A stretch of 64,000 nucleotides of DNA from positions 2,852,001-2,916,000 of the forward strand of contig OZ253505.1 of assembly GCA_965262255.1 (NCBI GenBank), in the 5' to 3' direction. This DNA comes from JANQQC01 sp965262255. Its GTDB lineage: Bacteria > Pseudomonadota > Alphaproteobacteria > Caulobacterales > Hyphomonadaceae. Below the pieces are notes generated by a model. That model searched no databases. It saw only the letters and a program-made list of their open reading frames with translations, and was not told where the DNA came from. Below are positions 36,114-45,710 of the stretch, one piece after another (position 1 is the stretch's first letter; every line of letters begins with the position of its first letter). The translations under genes and the position numbers were made by a program.

Positions 36114-36908
36114 ATGGATTACGAAACCATCAGAATCAGATACCCTCAGCCCGAGGTATGCGAAGTTTGGCTCAACCGTCCAAATCGACATAATGCCTTC
36201 AACCCGCAGATGATAGAAGAGTTGTCTATTGAGTTTGCGCGGCTATCCCAAGAATCGCAAACTCGCATTGTCGTTTTGAAAGGCGAAGGGTCTTCCTTTT
36301 GCGCGGGCGCGGACATTAAGTGGATGAGAGCAGCGGCAGACTTCACAGAGGAAGAAAACGAAAAGGATGCTTTTGCCCTAGCTGAGATGCTAAGGACTCT
36401 ATACGAACTTCCGCAATACACTTTGGCAGTCGCTCGCGGCAATGTTATTGGAGGGGGAATAGGTTTGGTTGCTGCATGTGATGATGCCATTGCGTTGGAG
36501 CCAAGTACTTTTCGTTTTTCAGAGGTTGCTCTTGGGTTGACCCCTGCAACCATTAGCCCTTTTGTCGTTCAGAAAATCGGCGCGAATAAGGCTAAACCGC
36601 TATTCGTCAGTGCGCAGGCCTTCGACGGAAAAACGGCGCGGAAACTTGGACTTGTCCGCTTCCTTCTGCGAAAACAGAAATTTCTTGATGAGTGTCAGGA
36701 CAACTTAGTCAGCGGAGTATTGAAAAATGCTCCGGGAGCGGTAACGGATGCCAAAAAATTGATTAATGATGTCAGCAATGTTCTGATCGATGCCGAACTT
36801 TCTAGAATGACTGCGAAGAAAATCGCCAAACGACGAAGCTCGATAGAAGGCAAAGAAGGGACAACAGCCTTTTTAGAAAAACGAAAACCCGATTGGGTCC
36901 GGTCATAA
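36114..36908 (+). CDS. enoyl-CoA hydratase/isomerase family protein
   Basis: A 264-residue crotonase-fold enzyme that hydrates enoyl-CoA esters. The oxyanion hole is seen in GEGSSFCAGADIKWM and RGNVIGGGIGLVAACD; SEVALGLTPATISPFV provides the downstream substrate-binding block. The SEVALGLTPATIS stretch is like methylglutaconyl-CoA hydratase (LiuC), which acts in leucine degradation, but no other liu gene is nearby, so I leave the substrate open. Confidence 0.88.
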   Translation: MDYETIRIRYPQPEVCEVWLNRPNRHNAFNPQMIEELSIEFARLSQESQTRIVVLKGEGSSFCAGADIKWMRAAADFTEEENEKDAFALAEMLRTLYELPQYTLAVARGNVIGGGIGLVAACDDAIALEPSTFRFSEVALGLTPATISPFVVQKIGANKAKPLFVSAQAFDGKTARKLGLVRFLLRKQKFLDECQDNLVSGVLKNAPGAVTDAKKLINDVSNVLIDAELSRMTAKKIAKRRSSIEGKEGTTAFLEKRKPDWVRS

Positions 36909-36934
36909 CCTTGAAGCAAAGATTGAATGAGCTG

Positions 36935-37351
36935 ATGGCATTGCATTTAATGAAACTCTGCATTGGTATCCGTAGCTTGGATGATATGATAGCGTGGCAA
37001 TCGAAACAAATGGAGAAGGTTGAACATCCCTTCCATAGAACACTGAACATACCTAAACGCATGAATGAGCTGCTTGATGGGGGTTCTATGTATTGGGTTG
37101 TCGGCAATAAATTTCTAGTAAGACAAATGTTCGTAGATATTACCCAAGGTATGAATGCGGATGGGAAGTCGTATTGTGAAATGAGGTTTGATAAGAAACT
37201 AGTTCCTCTTGTCCCACAGTCGAAGAGTCCGTTCCACGGATGGCGTTATCTTGCGCCAGAGAATGCCCCTCAAGATTTGGAGACTGGCGTAAGTAAAATA
37301 GGGATTCCCGCCCGATTGGAATTTCGGTTGAAAGAAGCGCTGGTGTGGTAG
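36935..37351 (+). CDS. DUF1489 family protein
   Basis: A 138-residue protein of unknown function, typical of alphaproteobacteria. The family stretches are ALHLMKLCIGIRSLDDMIAW, LLDGGSMYWVVGNKFLVRQ and SPFHGWRYLAPENAPQDL. I start it at ATG 36935; frames from the enoyl-CoA hydratase gene overlap but have no better site. No catalytic motif is known. Confidence 0.8.
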   Translation: MALHLMKLCIGIRSLDDMIAWQSKQMEKVEHPFHRTLNIPKRMNELLDGGSMYWVVGNKFLVRQMFVDITQGMNADGKSYCEMRFDKKLVPLVPQSKSPFHGWRYLAPENAPQDLETGVSKIGIPARLEFRLKEALVW

Positions 37352-37414
37352 AATGCAGAAATAGCATAGAGCCAACACCAAAACATCTCTACTCTTGCCC
37401 TAAGGAACTCGAAC

Positions 37415-38704
37415 ATGGAATTTGGCATCGACAATCTTCGATCATTGGTGGGCATTGCATTTATCTTCGGCATCGCTTGGCTGTTGTCTGAAAATCGAAG
37501 GGCCTTTCCGTGGAAAATAGTTTTGGGTGCAGTCGCTCTGCAGTTTCTGTTTGCCTTAGTATTGTTCGGGTTACCATTCATAAGGAACGTTCTATTTGAG
37601 GCAAATACCGTTGTAAGAACTGTTGCAGAGGCAACTAAATACGGCACGAGATTTGTCTTTAACTATCTTGGCGACAATGAACTTGCGGACAGCATGATGG
37701 GTTTAGATCCGGGTACTGTTCCGCCCTTGTTTGTCTTTCAGCTTTTGCCTACTATAATTGTCGCTGCGTCCCTTTCTGCAATATTTTGGCATTGGAAAAT
37801 TCTTCGGGTAATAACGGATGGTTTTGCGTTCGTATTTAGGCGAACTATGGGGATTGGGGGAGCGACATCGTTTGCTGTAGCCGCCAACGTTTTCGCCGGA
37901 ATGACGGAAGCGCCATTATTAATCAAACCCTATCTCAAGAAGATGACGCGGTCCGAGATATTTATTCTTATGACCTCGGGTTTTGCGACGATTGCGGGTT
38001 CTGTTCTCGTAATTTATGTTGCTTTTCTTGATAAATCGGGGGTTGGATTTAACCCAACTGCCCAACTCTTAACGGCTTCGATTTTGGCAGCTCCAGCGGC
38101 TGTGGCTATTGCTTTGGTGATGATACCAGAATCCGCGGATTCAGATAAGCATGTTAATCAGCCAGAATTTGGCTATGAATCGACTATGGATGCTCTGGCG
38201 ACAGGAGCATCCGACGGACTAAAGATAATCCTGAATGTCGCAACGATGCTCATTGCGGCCCTTGCGATTCTTTATCTTGTAAACGCAGGATTGACGCGAT
38301 TTCCACATTTGGGCGGTGAGCCTTTAAGTATTGAACGTATACTTGGATGGATATTCTTTCCGATAACTTTCATGATGGGGGTGCCTTGGCATGAGGCGGC
38401 GCAATCAGGTTCATTGCTAGGCGTGAAAACTGTCTTAACCGAGTTCGTGGCATTTCAACAACTCGGCGAGATTCCGGCCGATGCCATGTCGGAACGAACC
38501 CGAATCATAACTGTTCATGCAGTTTGTGGATTTGCCAATTTTGGGTCAATGGGAATTTTAATTGGGGGCTTATCTGCGATCGAACCCGAAAGACGCACGA
38601 CATTCCTTGAACTGGCTTGGAAAACGCTTGTCGCGGGATCTCTGGCGACATGTCTTTCCGGAGCGGTCGTTGGATTTTTCCCAGTACAGTTCTTCTTGAG
38701 CTAA
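37415..38704 (+). CDS. concentrative nucleoside transporter (NupC/CNT family)
   Basis: A 429-residue inner-membrane symporter for nucleosides, driven by protons or sodium. The hallmark GGATSFAVAANVFAGMTEAPLLIKPYL and ILMTSGFATIAGSVLVIYV, with the gating blocks, identify CNT. About 9-10 membrane segments are visible. The ion coupled cannot be judged by eye. It precedes a TonB-dependent receptor by 12 bases, which suggests joint expression and perhaps a joint uptake route across both membranes (inferred). Confidence 0.9.
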   Translation: MEFGIDNLRSLVGIAFIFGIAWLLSENRRAFPWKIVLGAVALQFLFALVLFGLPFIRNVLFEANTVVRTVAEATKYGTRFVFNYLGDNELADSMMGLDPGTVPPLFVFQLLPTIIVAASLSAIFWHWKILRVITDGFAFVFRRTMGIGGATSFAVAANVFAGMTEAPLLIKPYLKKMTRSEIFILMTSGFATIAGSVLVIYVAFLDKSGVGFNPTAQLLTASILAAPAAVAIALVMIPESADSDKHVNQPEFGYESTMDALATGASDGLKIILNVATMLIAALAILYLVNAGLTRFPHLGGEPLSIERILGWIFFPITFMMGVPWHEAAQSGSLLGVKTVLTEFVAFQQLGEIPADAMSERTRIITVHAVCGFANFGSMGILIGGLSAIEPERRTTFLELAWKTLVAGSLATCLSGAVVGFFPVQFFLS

Positions 38705-38716
38705 CCCCAGATAAAT

Positions 38717-40873
38717 ATGAGAACTGATGCAGTGGACGGCTTTGCAAGAGTCCTTGTTGGCTTTGCGCTGAACTTGAATCTTAGCGGGTTCGCAGTCGCG
38801 CAGAACGATTTAGACAGTCTGGAAAATTATGACAGCGACGTTGACTCCAAAAATTCTATAGATCAGTCGAACATGTCAAACATTCGAGCTCCCGATTCGA
38901 GGTTAAATCCCATTGAAGTTTATGGAGTTCGAAATCTGTCCGAACCCGGTTCATTGTCACAACTTACCTCAGCAAACATTAGAGATTTGGCAGCAGATCA
39001 TCCAGCCGAAATTCTCAATCTCGTCCCTGGAGTCAATATTCAAATGAACTCCGGACAAGAACATCTGATCTCTATTCGTTCACCTGTTTTGACGGGCGGA
39101 GCGGGACAAGGATCGTTTCTCATTCTCGAGAATGGTGTACCCACTAGAGCCTCCGCGTTTGGCAATGTGAATGCGCTGTTTGAACTTCATCACGAAGTTG
39201 CCGATGCAATTGAAATCGTTAGAGGTCCAGTTTCCGCGAAGTACGGTTCTAACGGTGTTCACGGTTTGATCAATGTTATCTATTTACCTCCAGAGAATGA
39301 GCAGGATATGGCGAGAGTTTCCATGTCTTCACTAGGTCGATATCGCGGTGATTTTTTAGACAGTTCCAAAGATACTCGCATCTGGGCATCAATTCATAAA
39401 GATATCGGTTGGAGAGACGATTCTGGCGTGGATCAACAAAAATTATCATTTGTCACGCGAGTGCCTAGAAAGTTTTTCCCTTATGGATACAGCGAGGATG
39501 GCGATATTGAATTAGACACTTGGATTGTTGTATCGAACCTTAATCAAGAAACCGCTGACTTTGTTCAGGGGAGGCAAGCCTATAAAGACCGAGAGATGTC
39601 TCAGAAGAATGATGATCCATTGGCTGGAAGAGATGCTGTATCTGTTCGAAGCGGTGCTAGGTGGTATGGAGAATTCGGAAAGTTCAGAGCGACGTTGTTA
39701 CCCTACGCAATCTGGCAAAAAATGTCATTTAGACAGCATTTCTTGCCCAATAAGAGTTTTGAGGAGAATGGCCATAGTTCTATTGGAACTTTGACACGGT
39801 TTGAGTATGACGTTTCTCCTAAAATAGTAGTGAGATATGGTTTGGATCTATCTTGGGCGAACGGTTATCTAAAAGAAACGCAGGCTGAAGAATTTGGATT
39901 CTTTCCTGGAGATACTCGGTTTCCAGTAGGCACACATTATGATTATGAGGTAACCACTCTGTCTTTGGCTGGCTGGGGCGAGACTCAGTTAGATTGGACA
40001 GAATCACTTTCGATTATAGCAGGACTGAGGGCGGAAGAGCATCAATACACGTATTCGACGAACATAGAAGCAGGTGATTATGGACGGTTCCGGGTGCCGG
40101 CAGATCGCGACGACAAATTTTCATTGCTCACTCCCAAATTGGGAGTGATATGGACAAGTTTGGATACAGATTTTTCGATATTTTTCAATTTTGCGCGAGG
40201 GGAACGTGCTCCGCAAGTTTCGGATCTTTATCGGTTACAAAATCGGCAAGAGCCATCTGCGGCAAGGACTGAACAGTTAGATTCGTATGAGTTAGGATTA
40301 CGCGGAAGCTCTAGTAATCGGGGCTTTTCTTATCAATTAGCGGCGTACACGGCGCAAAAGAGCAACTTCTTTTTTCGAGATTCAGATGGACTGAATGTTA
40401 CTAATGGCGAAACTGAACATAAGGGCGTTGAACTTTCACTTAATCTTGCTTTGTCAGACATTATAGACCTAGAAGGGGCAGTCGCTTGGTCAGATCACAC
40501 TTACGCGTTTGAAAGACGTGTTGCAAGTCAATCAAACACTATTGAAATTGGGAACAAAGTAAAAACTGCTCCAGAGTGGCACGTGGATATGTCTTTGTCA
40601 TGGAGAATAGATGAGCTCAATCGGCTAGTATTCCGGGGAGAGCATATTGGAGAGTATTTTATGAACGAAGCAAATAGTGTAAAGTATCCCGGACATTCGG
40701 TTTATCATCTCTCATGGCATACAGAATTTGATAATGGTATTGCTATTAACGTAATTTTCCGTAATCTATTTGATGAGACGTATGCTGACCGAGCGGATTT
40801 TGGCTTTGGCGCGGAAAGGTATTTTCCCGGAGAGCCAATAAATCTAATCTTGCGTTTGCAAAAATTAATCTAA
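38717..40873 (+). CDS. TonB-dependent outer-membrane receptor
   Basis: A 718-residue receptor. It has a signal-like N-terminus, a plug domain (about 65-180, ending EIVRGPVSAKYGSNGVHGLINVI) and a beta-barrel to residue 718 ending in the aromatic/hydrophobic FPGEPINLILRLQKLI. The plug contains the classic PGVNIQ and RGPVSAKYG signatures. Placed directly after a nucleoside transporter and before a GST gene; the substrate is unknown. The N-terminal start is long before the apparent hydrophobic core, so the exact start is not sure. Confidence 0.88.
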   Translation: MRTDAVDGFARVLVGFALNLNLSGFAVAQNDLDSLENYDSDVDSKNSIDQSNMSNIRAPDSRLNPIEVYGVRNLSEPGSLSQLTSANIRDLAADHPAEILNLVPGVNIQMNSGQEHLISIRSPVLTGGAGQGSFLILENGVPTRASAFGNVNALFELHHEVADAIEIVRGPVSAKYGSNGVHGLINVIYLPPENEQDMARVSMSSLGRYRGDFLDSSKDTRIWASIHKDIGWRDDSGVDQQKLSFVTRVPRKFFPYGYSEDGDIELDTWIVVSNLNQETADFVQGRQAYKDREMSQKNDDPLAGRDAVSVRSGARWYGEFGKFRATLLPYAIWQKMSFRQHFLPNKSFEENGHSSIGTLTRFEYDVSPKIVVRYGLDLSWANGYLKETQAEEFGFFPGDTRFPVGTHYDYEVTTLSLAGWGETQLDWTESLSIIAGLRAEEHQYTYSTNIEAGDYGRFRVPADRDDKFSLLTPKLGVIWTSLDTDFSIFFNFARGERAPQVSDLYRLQNRQEPSAARTEQLDSYELGLRGSSSNRGFSYQLAAYTAQKSNFFFRDSDGLNVTNGETEHKGVELSLNLALSDIIDLEGAVAWSDHTYAFERRVASQSNTIEIGNKVKTAPEWHVDMSLSWRIDELNRLVFRGEHIGEYFMNEANSVKYPGHSVYHLSWHTEFDNGIAINVIFRNLFDETYADRADFGFGAERYFPGEPINLILRLQKLI

Positions 40874-40883
40874 GGATCACACC

Positions 40884-41504
40884 ATGAAACTGTATCACAC
40901 TCCACACGCGGTTAATCCAGAACGCGTATCAATGTTTCTTAAAGTAAAAAACAAACTTGAAGACGTTGAAATTGTACCCGTCGGCATTATGAAGGGTGAA
41001 CACAAAACTCCTGAATACAAGGCCATTTCGCCGTATTCTCAAGTACCAGCTTTGCAGTTGGATAATGGGACAGTGATCACCGAGAGCAGGGCGATCTGTG
41101 AATATTTTGAATCCGTATATCCGGAACCCAATCTACTCGGCGCGACTCCCGAAGAACGAGGGCTGATAACCATGTGGGATAGGAGAGTTGAATTGCTGTG
41201 GATGATGTCGATTGCTCTTTGGTTCCGAAATGGTAGTCCAGTTATGGCCCCTTTAGAGAGTCCTCAGTTACCAGAACAAGCGGAAAAATCTGAAAAAGCT
41301 GCGCGTAAATTTGCGAAAGGACTAGCGGCACATTTTGAGAAAGAAGAGTTTTTAGCTGCGGGAAGATTTTCGATTGCAGATATTACTGCCTATGCCACAA
41401 CAGGATTTGCTCGAGTTGTCGGATGGAAGGTTTATGAAGAATACCCAGCGTTGGGAACATGGTTCAAGAGAGTAACCGAAATCCTTGAGAACGGTACAAA
41501 GTAG
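40884..41504 (+). CDS. glutathione S-transferase family protein
   Basis: A 206-residue two-domain GST: thioredoxin-like N-domain with the cis-proline block SPYSQVPALQLDNGTVITES, and an all-helical C-domain (RFSIADITAYATTGFARVVG, the N-capping box). It starts 10 bases after the TonB-receptor gene. It may detoxify, or act in a reduction or isomerisation step; no substrate can be assigned. Confidence 0.88.
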   Translation: MKLYHTPHAVNPERVSMFLKVKNKLEDVEIVPVGIMKGEHKTPEYKAISPYSQVPALQLDNGTVITESRAICEYFESVYPEPNLLGATPEERGLITMWDRRVELLWMMSIALWFRNGSPVMAPLESPQLPEQAEKSEKAARKFAKGLAAHFEKEEFLAAGRFSIADITAYATTGFARVVGWKVYEEYPALGTWFKRVTEILENGTK

Positions 41505-41563
41505 TATCGCCCTCTATCTATCCCTGTTCTTATTGAATTCTATGAGTTTAGCCGTGAGATGTC

Positions 41564-42505
41564 GTGGCCGAATCAGTATGGATAGATAAATATTTCAGAC
41601 CACTTGTTCAATCTGAAGGAGCGGCAGGACTGACAGATGATGTCGCGAGTTTGTCTTATGACCAAACTCGGATTGTAACGACCGATACAATTATAGAGAA
41701 CGTCCACTTCTTACCTGACGATCCTATGGACTCTGTCGGACACAAAATCGTCACTGTAAATGTATCGGACATTTTGTCGAAAGGGGCTTACCCGACCGAA
41801 GCCGTCTTGAATTTGACTTGGAGTAGAAATCGCAAAGAAATTGAACTCGAGGAGTTTGCAACAGGGTTAGGTAGAATGCTACGTAACTGTGACGTGAGGC
41901 TAATCGGTGGTGACACAACTACACACAGTGGAAACATTGTTGTTTCAATGACCTTACACGGGCAATGTCTATCAAATCATCCGATCCGACGATCGACAGG
42001 AAATGTGTTTGACCTAGTATGGGTAACGGGTAAAATCGGTGGAAGTGGACTCGGTTTGCAATCTTTGAAGGGCAATCGAATTTACAATGAATTCGTTCAA
42101 ACCTATCGTTACCCTGCACCTCCAGACCGAATCATCGCCCGCGCAATTTCCGATTTCGCAACAGCTTCTATGGATGTATCGGACGGATTGTTACTTGATG
42201 TTAATCGACTGTCTAGGGCAAGCGGACTTGGTGCAAAAATAAATCTTGAGACTGTTCCGTTAGCGTTTGAAAGTGAACGCGAAGAGCTAATTCTTGAGCA
42301 ATGTACAAGTGGAGACGACTATCAAATACTCTTCACTACTCCAGAGACGCGCAAGTCTCAGATTATAGAATGCGCTCAAAAGGACGATTGGGAGGTCAGT
42401 TGTATAGGCGTTTTGCAACCAAATCTTGGACTTAGGATTTGCCTGGGAGACCACGAAATCAAGCTTCCTGAGCGATTAGGCTATATCCATCAATCCACAA
42501 TTTAA
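41564..42505 (+). CDS. thiL: thiamine-monophosphate kinase
   Basis: Makes thiamine pyrophosphate from thiamine monophosphate. 313 residues. The AIRS-fold landmarks are GLTDDVASLS (early Asp pair), VNVSDILSKGAYPTE, RLIGGDTTTHSG and ASMDVSDGLLLDV. The start is GTG 41564. It is followed, after 122 bases, by the pyrophosphatase gene. Confidence 0.93.
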   Translation: MAESVWIDKYFRPLVQSEGAAGLTDDVASLSYDQTRIVTTDTIIENVHFLPDDPMDSVGHKIVTVNVSDILSKGAYPTEAVLNLTWSRNRKEIELEEFATGLGRMLRNCDVRLIGGDTTTHSGNIVVSMTLHGQCLSNHPIRRSTGNVFDLVWVTGKIGGSGLGLQSLKGNRIYNEFVQTYRYPAPPDRIIARAISDFATASMDVSDGLLLDVNRLSRASGLGAKINLETVPLAFESEREELILEQCTSGDDYQILFTTPETRKSQIIECAQKDDWEVSCIGVLQPNLGLRICLGDHEIKLPERLGYIHQSTI

Positions 42506-42627
42506 TTCAATAAACACTTGATAATTTTGGGATTCTTGTCTTAAAAGGGTATAATGACTTAAATTTGTTCGACCGATGTCCGAAGATTCTTTCAGAATTC
42601 GGGAATTCCAATAGGAAAGAAAACGTT

Positions 42628-44781
42628 ATGTTACTGTTTACGATCGCCGCTGGTGTGCTAGCCGTACTCTATGGTTTATGGCAAGCTCGTTTGATCCTGT
42701 CGTCAAGTGCAGGAGACAAGAAAATGCAAGAAATTGCGGGCGCTATTCAAGAAGGTGCTCAGGCCTATTTGAAGAGGCAGTATAGGACAATCGGGATAGT
42801 CGGAGCTGTTGTTCTCGTATTGTTAGCTATTCTTTTTAGGAATTGGCAGGTTCCGATAGGCTTTTTGCTTGGAGCAATTTTGTCGGGACTGGCAGGGTTT
42901 GTCGGAATGTACGTATCTGTTCGGGCAAACGTTCGTACAACTGAAGCATCAAAAACGAGTTTAGCTTCTGGACTTGATTTGGCCTTCAAATCCGGTACGG
43001 TAACAGGGATGCTGGTTGTTGGCCTAGCTCTATTAGGAGTGGCTTTGTACTATTTGATTCTGGTAAGTTCATCAGAGTATCGCGGTGTTATTGATGGGTT
43101 AGTCGCATTTGGATTTGGAGCGTCATTAATTTCGATATTTGCACGACTTGGAGGCGGAATTTTCACAAAAGGCGCTGACGTAGGTGGTGACCTAGTAGGG
43201 AAAGTCGAAGCAGGAATACCAGAGGATGATCCGCGAAATGCGGCAACCATTGCAGATAATGTAGGTGATAATGTTGGCGACTGTTCAGGTATGGCGGCAG
43301 ATCTATTCGAGACATTTGCGGTCACAGTGGTCGCTACAATGGTTCTTTCGTCGATATATTTTTATGATACGCCTTACGAAAATGTTTTGATGTTGTTTCC
43401 ATTAGCGATCTGTGGCACCTGTGTTTTAGCGTCGATTGTCGGAACATTTTTTGTAAGGCTGACCTCTGGCTCAAATAATGTTATGGGAGCTTTGTATAAA
43501 GGTTTGATAGCAACAGGAGTGATATCAGTTGTAGCGCTTCTCATTCTGGTGTTGATATCTTTTAACGGGGGGCTCTCAGGAGATATAGTGGGCGCAGCTA
43601 GAAGCATTGGTATTACGTCAAGTGACGCAATCTTTTTGAGCGCCGGTGAGATAACAGGTTTGCACTTATGGCTCTGTGGTGTTATTGGGCTAGTTGTTAC
43701 TGGCTTGATTGTTGTAATAACTGAGTATTATACAGGAACAAATTTTCGTCCAGTTCAGTCAGTTGCCAAATCCTCAGAATCAGGTCACGGAACTAATGTT
43801 ATTCAAGGACTAGCAGTGTCTCTTGAATCCACGGCACTACCAGCATTGACTATAGTTATCGGAATACTGCTCACATATAACTTGGCTGGTTTATTCGGAA
43901 TTGCGATAGCGACAACCACAATGCTTGCATTGGCCGGAATGATCGTTGCATTAGATGCATTTGGACCCGTTACTGATAATGCTGGAGGGATTGCAGAAAT
44001 GGCTCAGCTTCCAAAGAAAGTTAGAGACACAACCGATAAACTTGATGCGGTGGGCAATACGACAAAGGCGGTCACAAAGGGCTATGCTATAGGTTCCGCT
44101 GGTCTCGGTGCTTTAGTTCTTTTTGCAGCCTATACCGAAGATCTAAAGTTCTTTACAGATGACGCTATGCCGGGTGAGTTTTTCTACAATGCTGCTGTTA
44201 ATTTTGAATTGTCCAACCCCTATGTTGTAGTCGGACTCTTGATTGGCGGGTTATTGCCATTTCTCTTTGGTGGAATGTCTATGATGGCAGTGGGCCGAGC
44301 GGCGCAAAGCGTTGTAGAAGAGGTGCGAAGGCAGTTCAAAGAAATGCCAGGAATAATGAAAGGTGAAACGCGCCCGGATTATGGTCGAGCTGTCGATATA
44401 CTCACGAAGGCAGCAATACGTGAAATGATCGTTCCTTCCCTGCTCCCTGTTCTTTCACCGATTGTTCTGTTTATACTGATTCTGTTGATTGGTGGTAAAG
44501 CTGCGGCTCTGGCCGCTGTAGGAGCGATGCTCTTGGGAGTGATTGTGACTGGGCTTTTCGTTGCTGTGTCGATGACTTCAGGAGGAGGTGCTTGGGATAA
44601 TGCCAAAAAGTACATCGAAGATGGTAACCATGGCGGGAAAGGATCGGAGGCTCACAAGGCGGCGGTAACAGGTGATACTGTTGGTGATCCGTACAAGGAT
44701 ACTTCAGGACCCGCTGTTAACCCAATGATCAAAATAACAAACATCGTAGCCTTGCTCCTTCTGGCTGTTCTAGCGCATTAA
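42628..44781 (+). CDS. hppA: membrane proton-pumping pyrophosphatase, K+-independent type
   Basis: Couples hydrolysis of pyrophosphate to proton pumping across the inner membrane. 717 residues, about 15-16 membrane helices. The active-site loops GGGIFTKGADVGGDLVGKVE, DDPRNAATIADNVGDNVGDCSG and TGDTVGDPYKDTSGPAVN are complete. The stretch GNTTKAVTKGYAIGSA carries lysine where K+-dependent enzymes have alanine (GNTTAA), so it should not need potassium. I start it at ATG 42628; the frame upstream to 42565 is longer than the family. Confidence 0.93.
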   Translation: MLLFTIAAGVLAVLYGLWQARLILSSSAGDKKMQEIAGAIQEGAQAYLKRQYRTIGIVGAVVLVLLAILFRNWQVPIGFLLGAILSGLAGFVGMYVSVRANVRTTEASKTSLASGLDLAFKSGTVTGMLVVGLALLGVALYYLILVSSSEYRGVIDGLVAFGFGASLISIFARLGGGIFTKGADVGGDLVGKVEAGIPEDDPRNAATIADNVGDNVGDCSGMAADLFETFAVTVVATMVLSSIYFYDTPYENVLMLFPLAICGTCVLASIVGTFFVRLTSGSNNVMGALYKGLIATGVISVVALLILVLISFNGGLSGDIVGAARSIGITSSDAIFLSAGEITGLHLWLCGVIGLVVTGLIVVITEYYTGTNFRPVQSVAKSSESGHGTNVIQGLAVSLESTALPALTIVIGILLTYNLAGLFGIAIATTTMLALAGMIVALDAFGPVTDNAGGIAEMAQLPKKVRDTTDKLDAVGNTTKAVTKGYAIGSAGLGALVLFAAYTEDLKFFTDDAMPGEFFYNAAVNFELSNPYVVVGLLIGGLLPFLFGGMSMMAVGRAAQSVVEEVRRQFKEMPGIMKGETRPDYGRAVDILTKAAIREMIVPSLLPVLSPIVLFILILLIGGKAAALAAVGAMLLGVIVTGLFVAVSMTSGGGAWDNAKKYIEDGNHGGKGSEAHKAAVTGDTVGDPYKDTSGPAVNPMIKITNIVALLLLAVLAH

Positions 44782-44811
44782 GGATTAATCTTAAATTGCA
44801 GGAGTTTCGAG

Positions 44812-45441
44812 ATTCTTGCACCAATAACCGTAAAGAAAGATCGACGAACCTCCAACGTAACATCTGCGTTACTGGTGTCGTGTTTATTGGTATTGATTGC
44901 TTTAGTTTCGTGTCAGTCAGTAAAAGGGATAGATGTTGACGAAAGCGCCTCTGTAGCCTCGTCGAACTTCACTGCTGGAAGTGTTGACGCGATTCTGTCT
45001 CCAGCAAGGGACTTAAATTTAAGGCGCACACCAATACCTGACGAGCTAAAGGAAGTCGAAAACGTGTATTTGAAATCACCGCCAAAAAGGTGCAAGAAGA
45101 TCGCTCGAGCAGTACTTGAATTAACCGACGTACTAGGGAAAGATGATGATGAAACCGTTGAGGAAACTAATACAACATTATCAACCCAAGTCGGGGAACA
45201 AACAGCAAAAAGAACTTTAGACTTGATCTCTAGCACGGCGACCTCATTGCTTCCGGCTCGTGGTATTGTACGACAAGTTACAGGAGCGGCGCGCCATGAA
45301 AAGGAGTTACGGGCGGCGTACATACGAGGAGCTCAACGACGGTCTTACCTTAAAGGGCTTGGACAGGCCTTAGGTTGTTCGTATCCAGCGGCACCAATGA
45401 GTGGACAAGGTAAGAAAGAAAGCAAAGTCACGATCAAATAG
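44812..45441 (+). CDS. lipoprotein of unknown function, possible ATT start
   Basis: A protein of about 209 residues with no recognised domain. Its N-terminus is a lipoprotein signal: basic KKDRR, hydrophobic LLVSCLLVLIALVS and lipobox LVSC. Counting only standard start codons gives GTG 44875 (188 residues), which leaves the hydrophobic part but removes the basic n-region and has no ribosome site. The open frame extends back to the hppA stop with no ATG, GTG or TTG in it; an ATT at 44812 lies 8 bases after AGGAG. So ATT may be the start, as in infC, or there is a sequence error. The rest has polar and helical parts with a short hydrophobic region near the centre. Confidence 0.55.
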   Translation: MLAPITVKKDRRTSNVTSALLVSCLLVLIALVSCQSVKGIDVDESASVASSNFTAGSVDAILSPARDLNLRRTPIPDELKEVENVYLKSPPKRCKKIARAVLELTDVLGKDDDETVEETNTTLSTQVGEQTAKRTLDLISSTATSLLPARGIVRQVTGAARHEKELRAAYIRGAQRRSYLKGLGQALGCSYPAAPMSGQGKKESKVTIK

Positions 45442-45533
45442 TCAAAGATCGCGATAATCTAGCAAATTTTTGATTCGTAACAAAGACCGCTAAGGATAGA
45501 AATTTGAAGTCTCATATACGATAGATACTTGAC

Positions 45534-45564
45534 TTGCATTAACAGCCGTTCTTACTCCTATATT
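45534..45564 (+). promoter_or_regulatory. candidate promoter of the structured RNA
   Basis: TTGCAT (45534-45539) and TATATT (45559-45564) are 19 bases apart, so transcription would begin near 45571, about 10 bases before the long helix below. The spacing is a little wide; support is moderate. Confidence 0.3.
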
Positions 45565-45570
45565 GTGTGG

Positions 45571-45710
45571 ATACGTGCTTGGTAAGGTTGTTTTCACCCT
45601 ATTGTTCGCTTTGAGGTATCAGCACTATGATAGGAATTGGCAAACGGAAACCCGGTGATGGCCCCGCCAATGGTAGACTCGCCTTGTTAAGCGGAAACGA
45701 CCTTACAGTA
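45571..45710 (+). ncRNA. possible structured RNA, class unknown
   Basis: About 140 non-coding bases that fold back well by hand. A 14-pair closing helix joins 45582-45595 to 45693-45706 (two G-U pairs). Inside, GCTT (45608-45611) and GAGG (45613-45616) pair with AAGC (45689-45692) and CCTT (45682-45685). Two hairpins follow: TATCA/TGATA (45617-45632) and ATTGGC/GCCAAT (45636-45671) enclosing the GC-rich ACCCGGTGATGGCCCC. A promoter-like pair lies upstream. The closed rod plus hairpins is reminiscent of small regulatory RNAs such as 6S, but I do not recognise a family. It lies 365 bases before a KAP-type NTPase gene. Confidence 0.35.

Noticed and set aside
45636..45671. Cobalamin riboswitch, suggested by CCGGTGA and CCCCGC in the RNA candidate.
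   Set aside because: The conserved core order and the GCCACTG element are missing, and no cobalamin gene follows.
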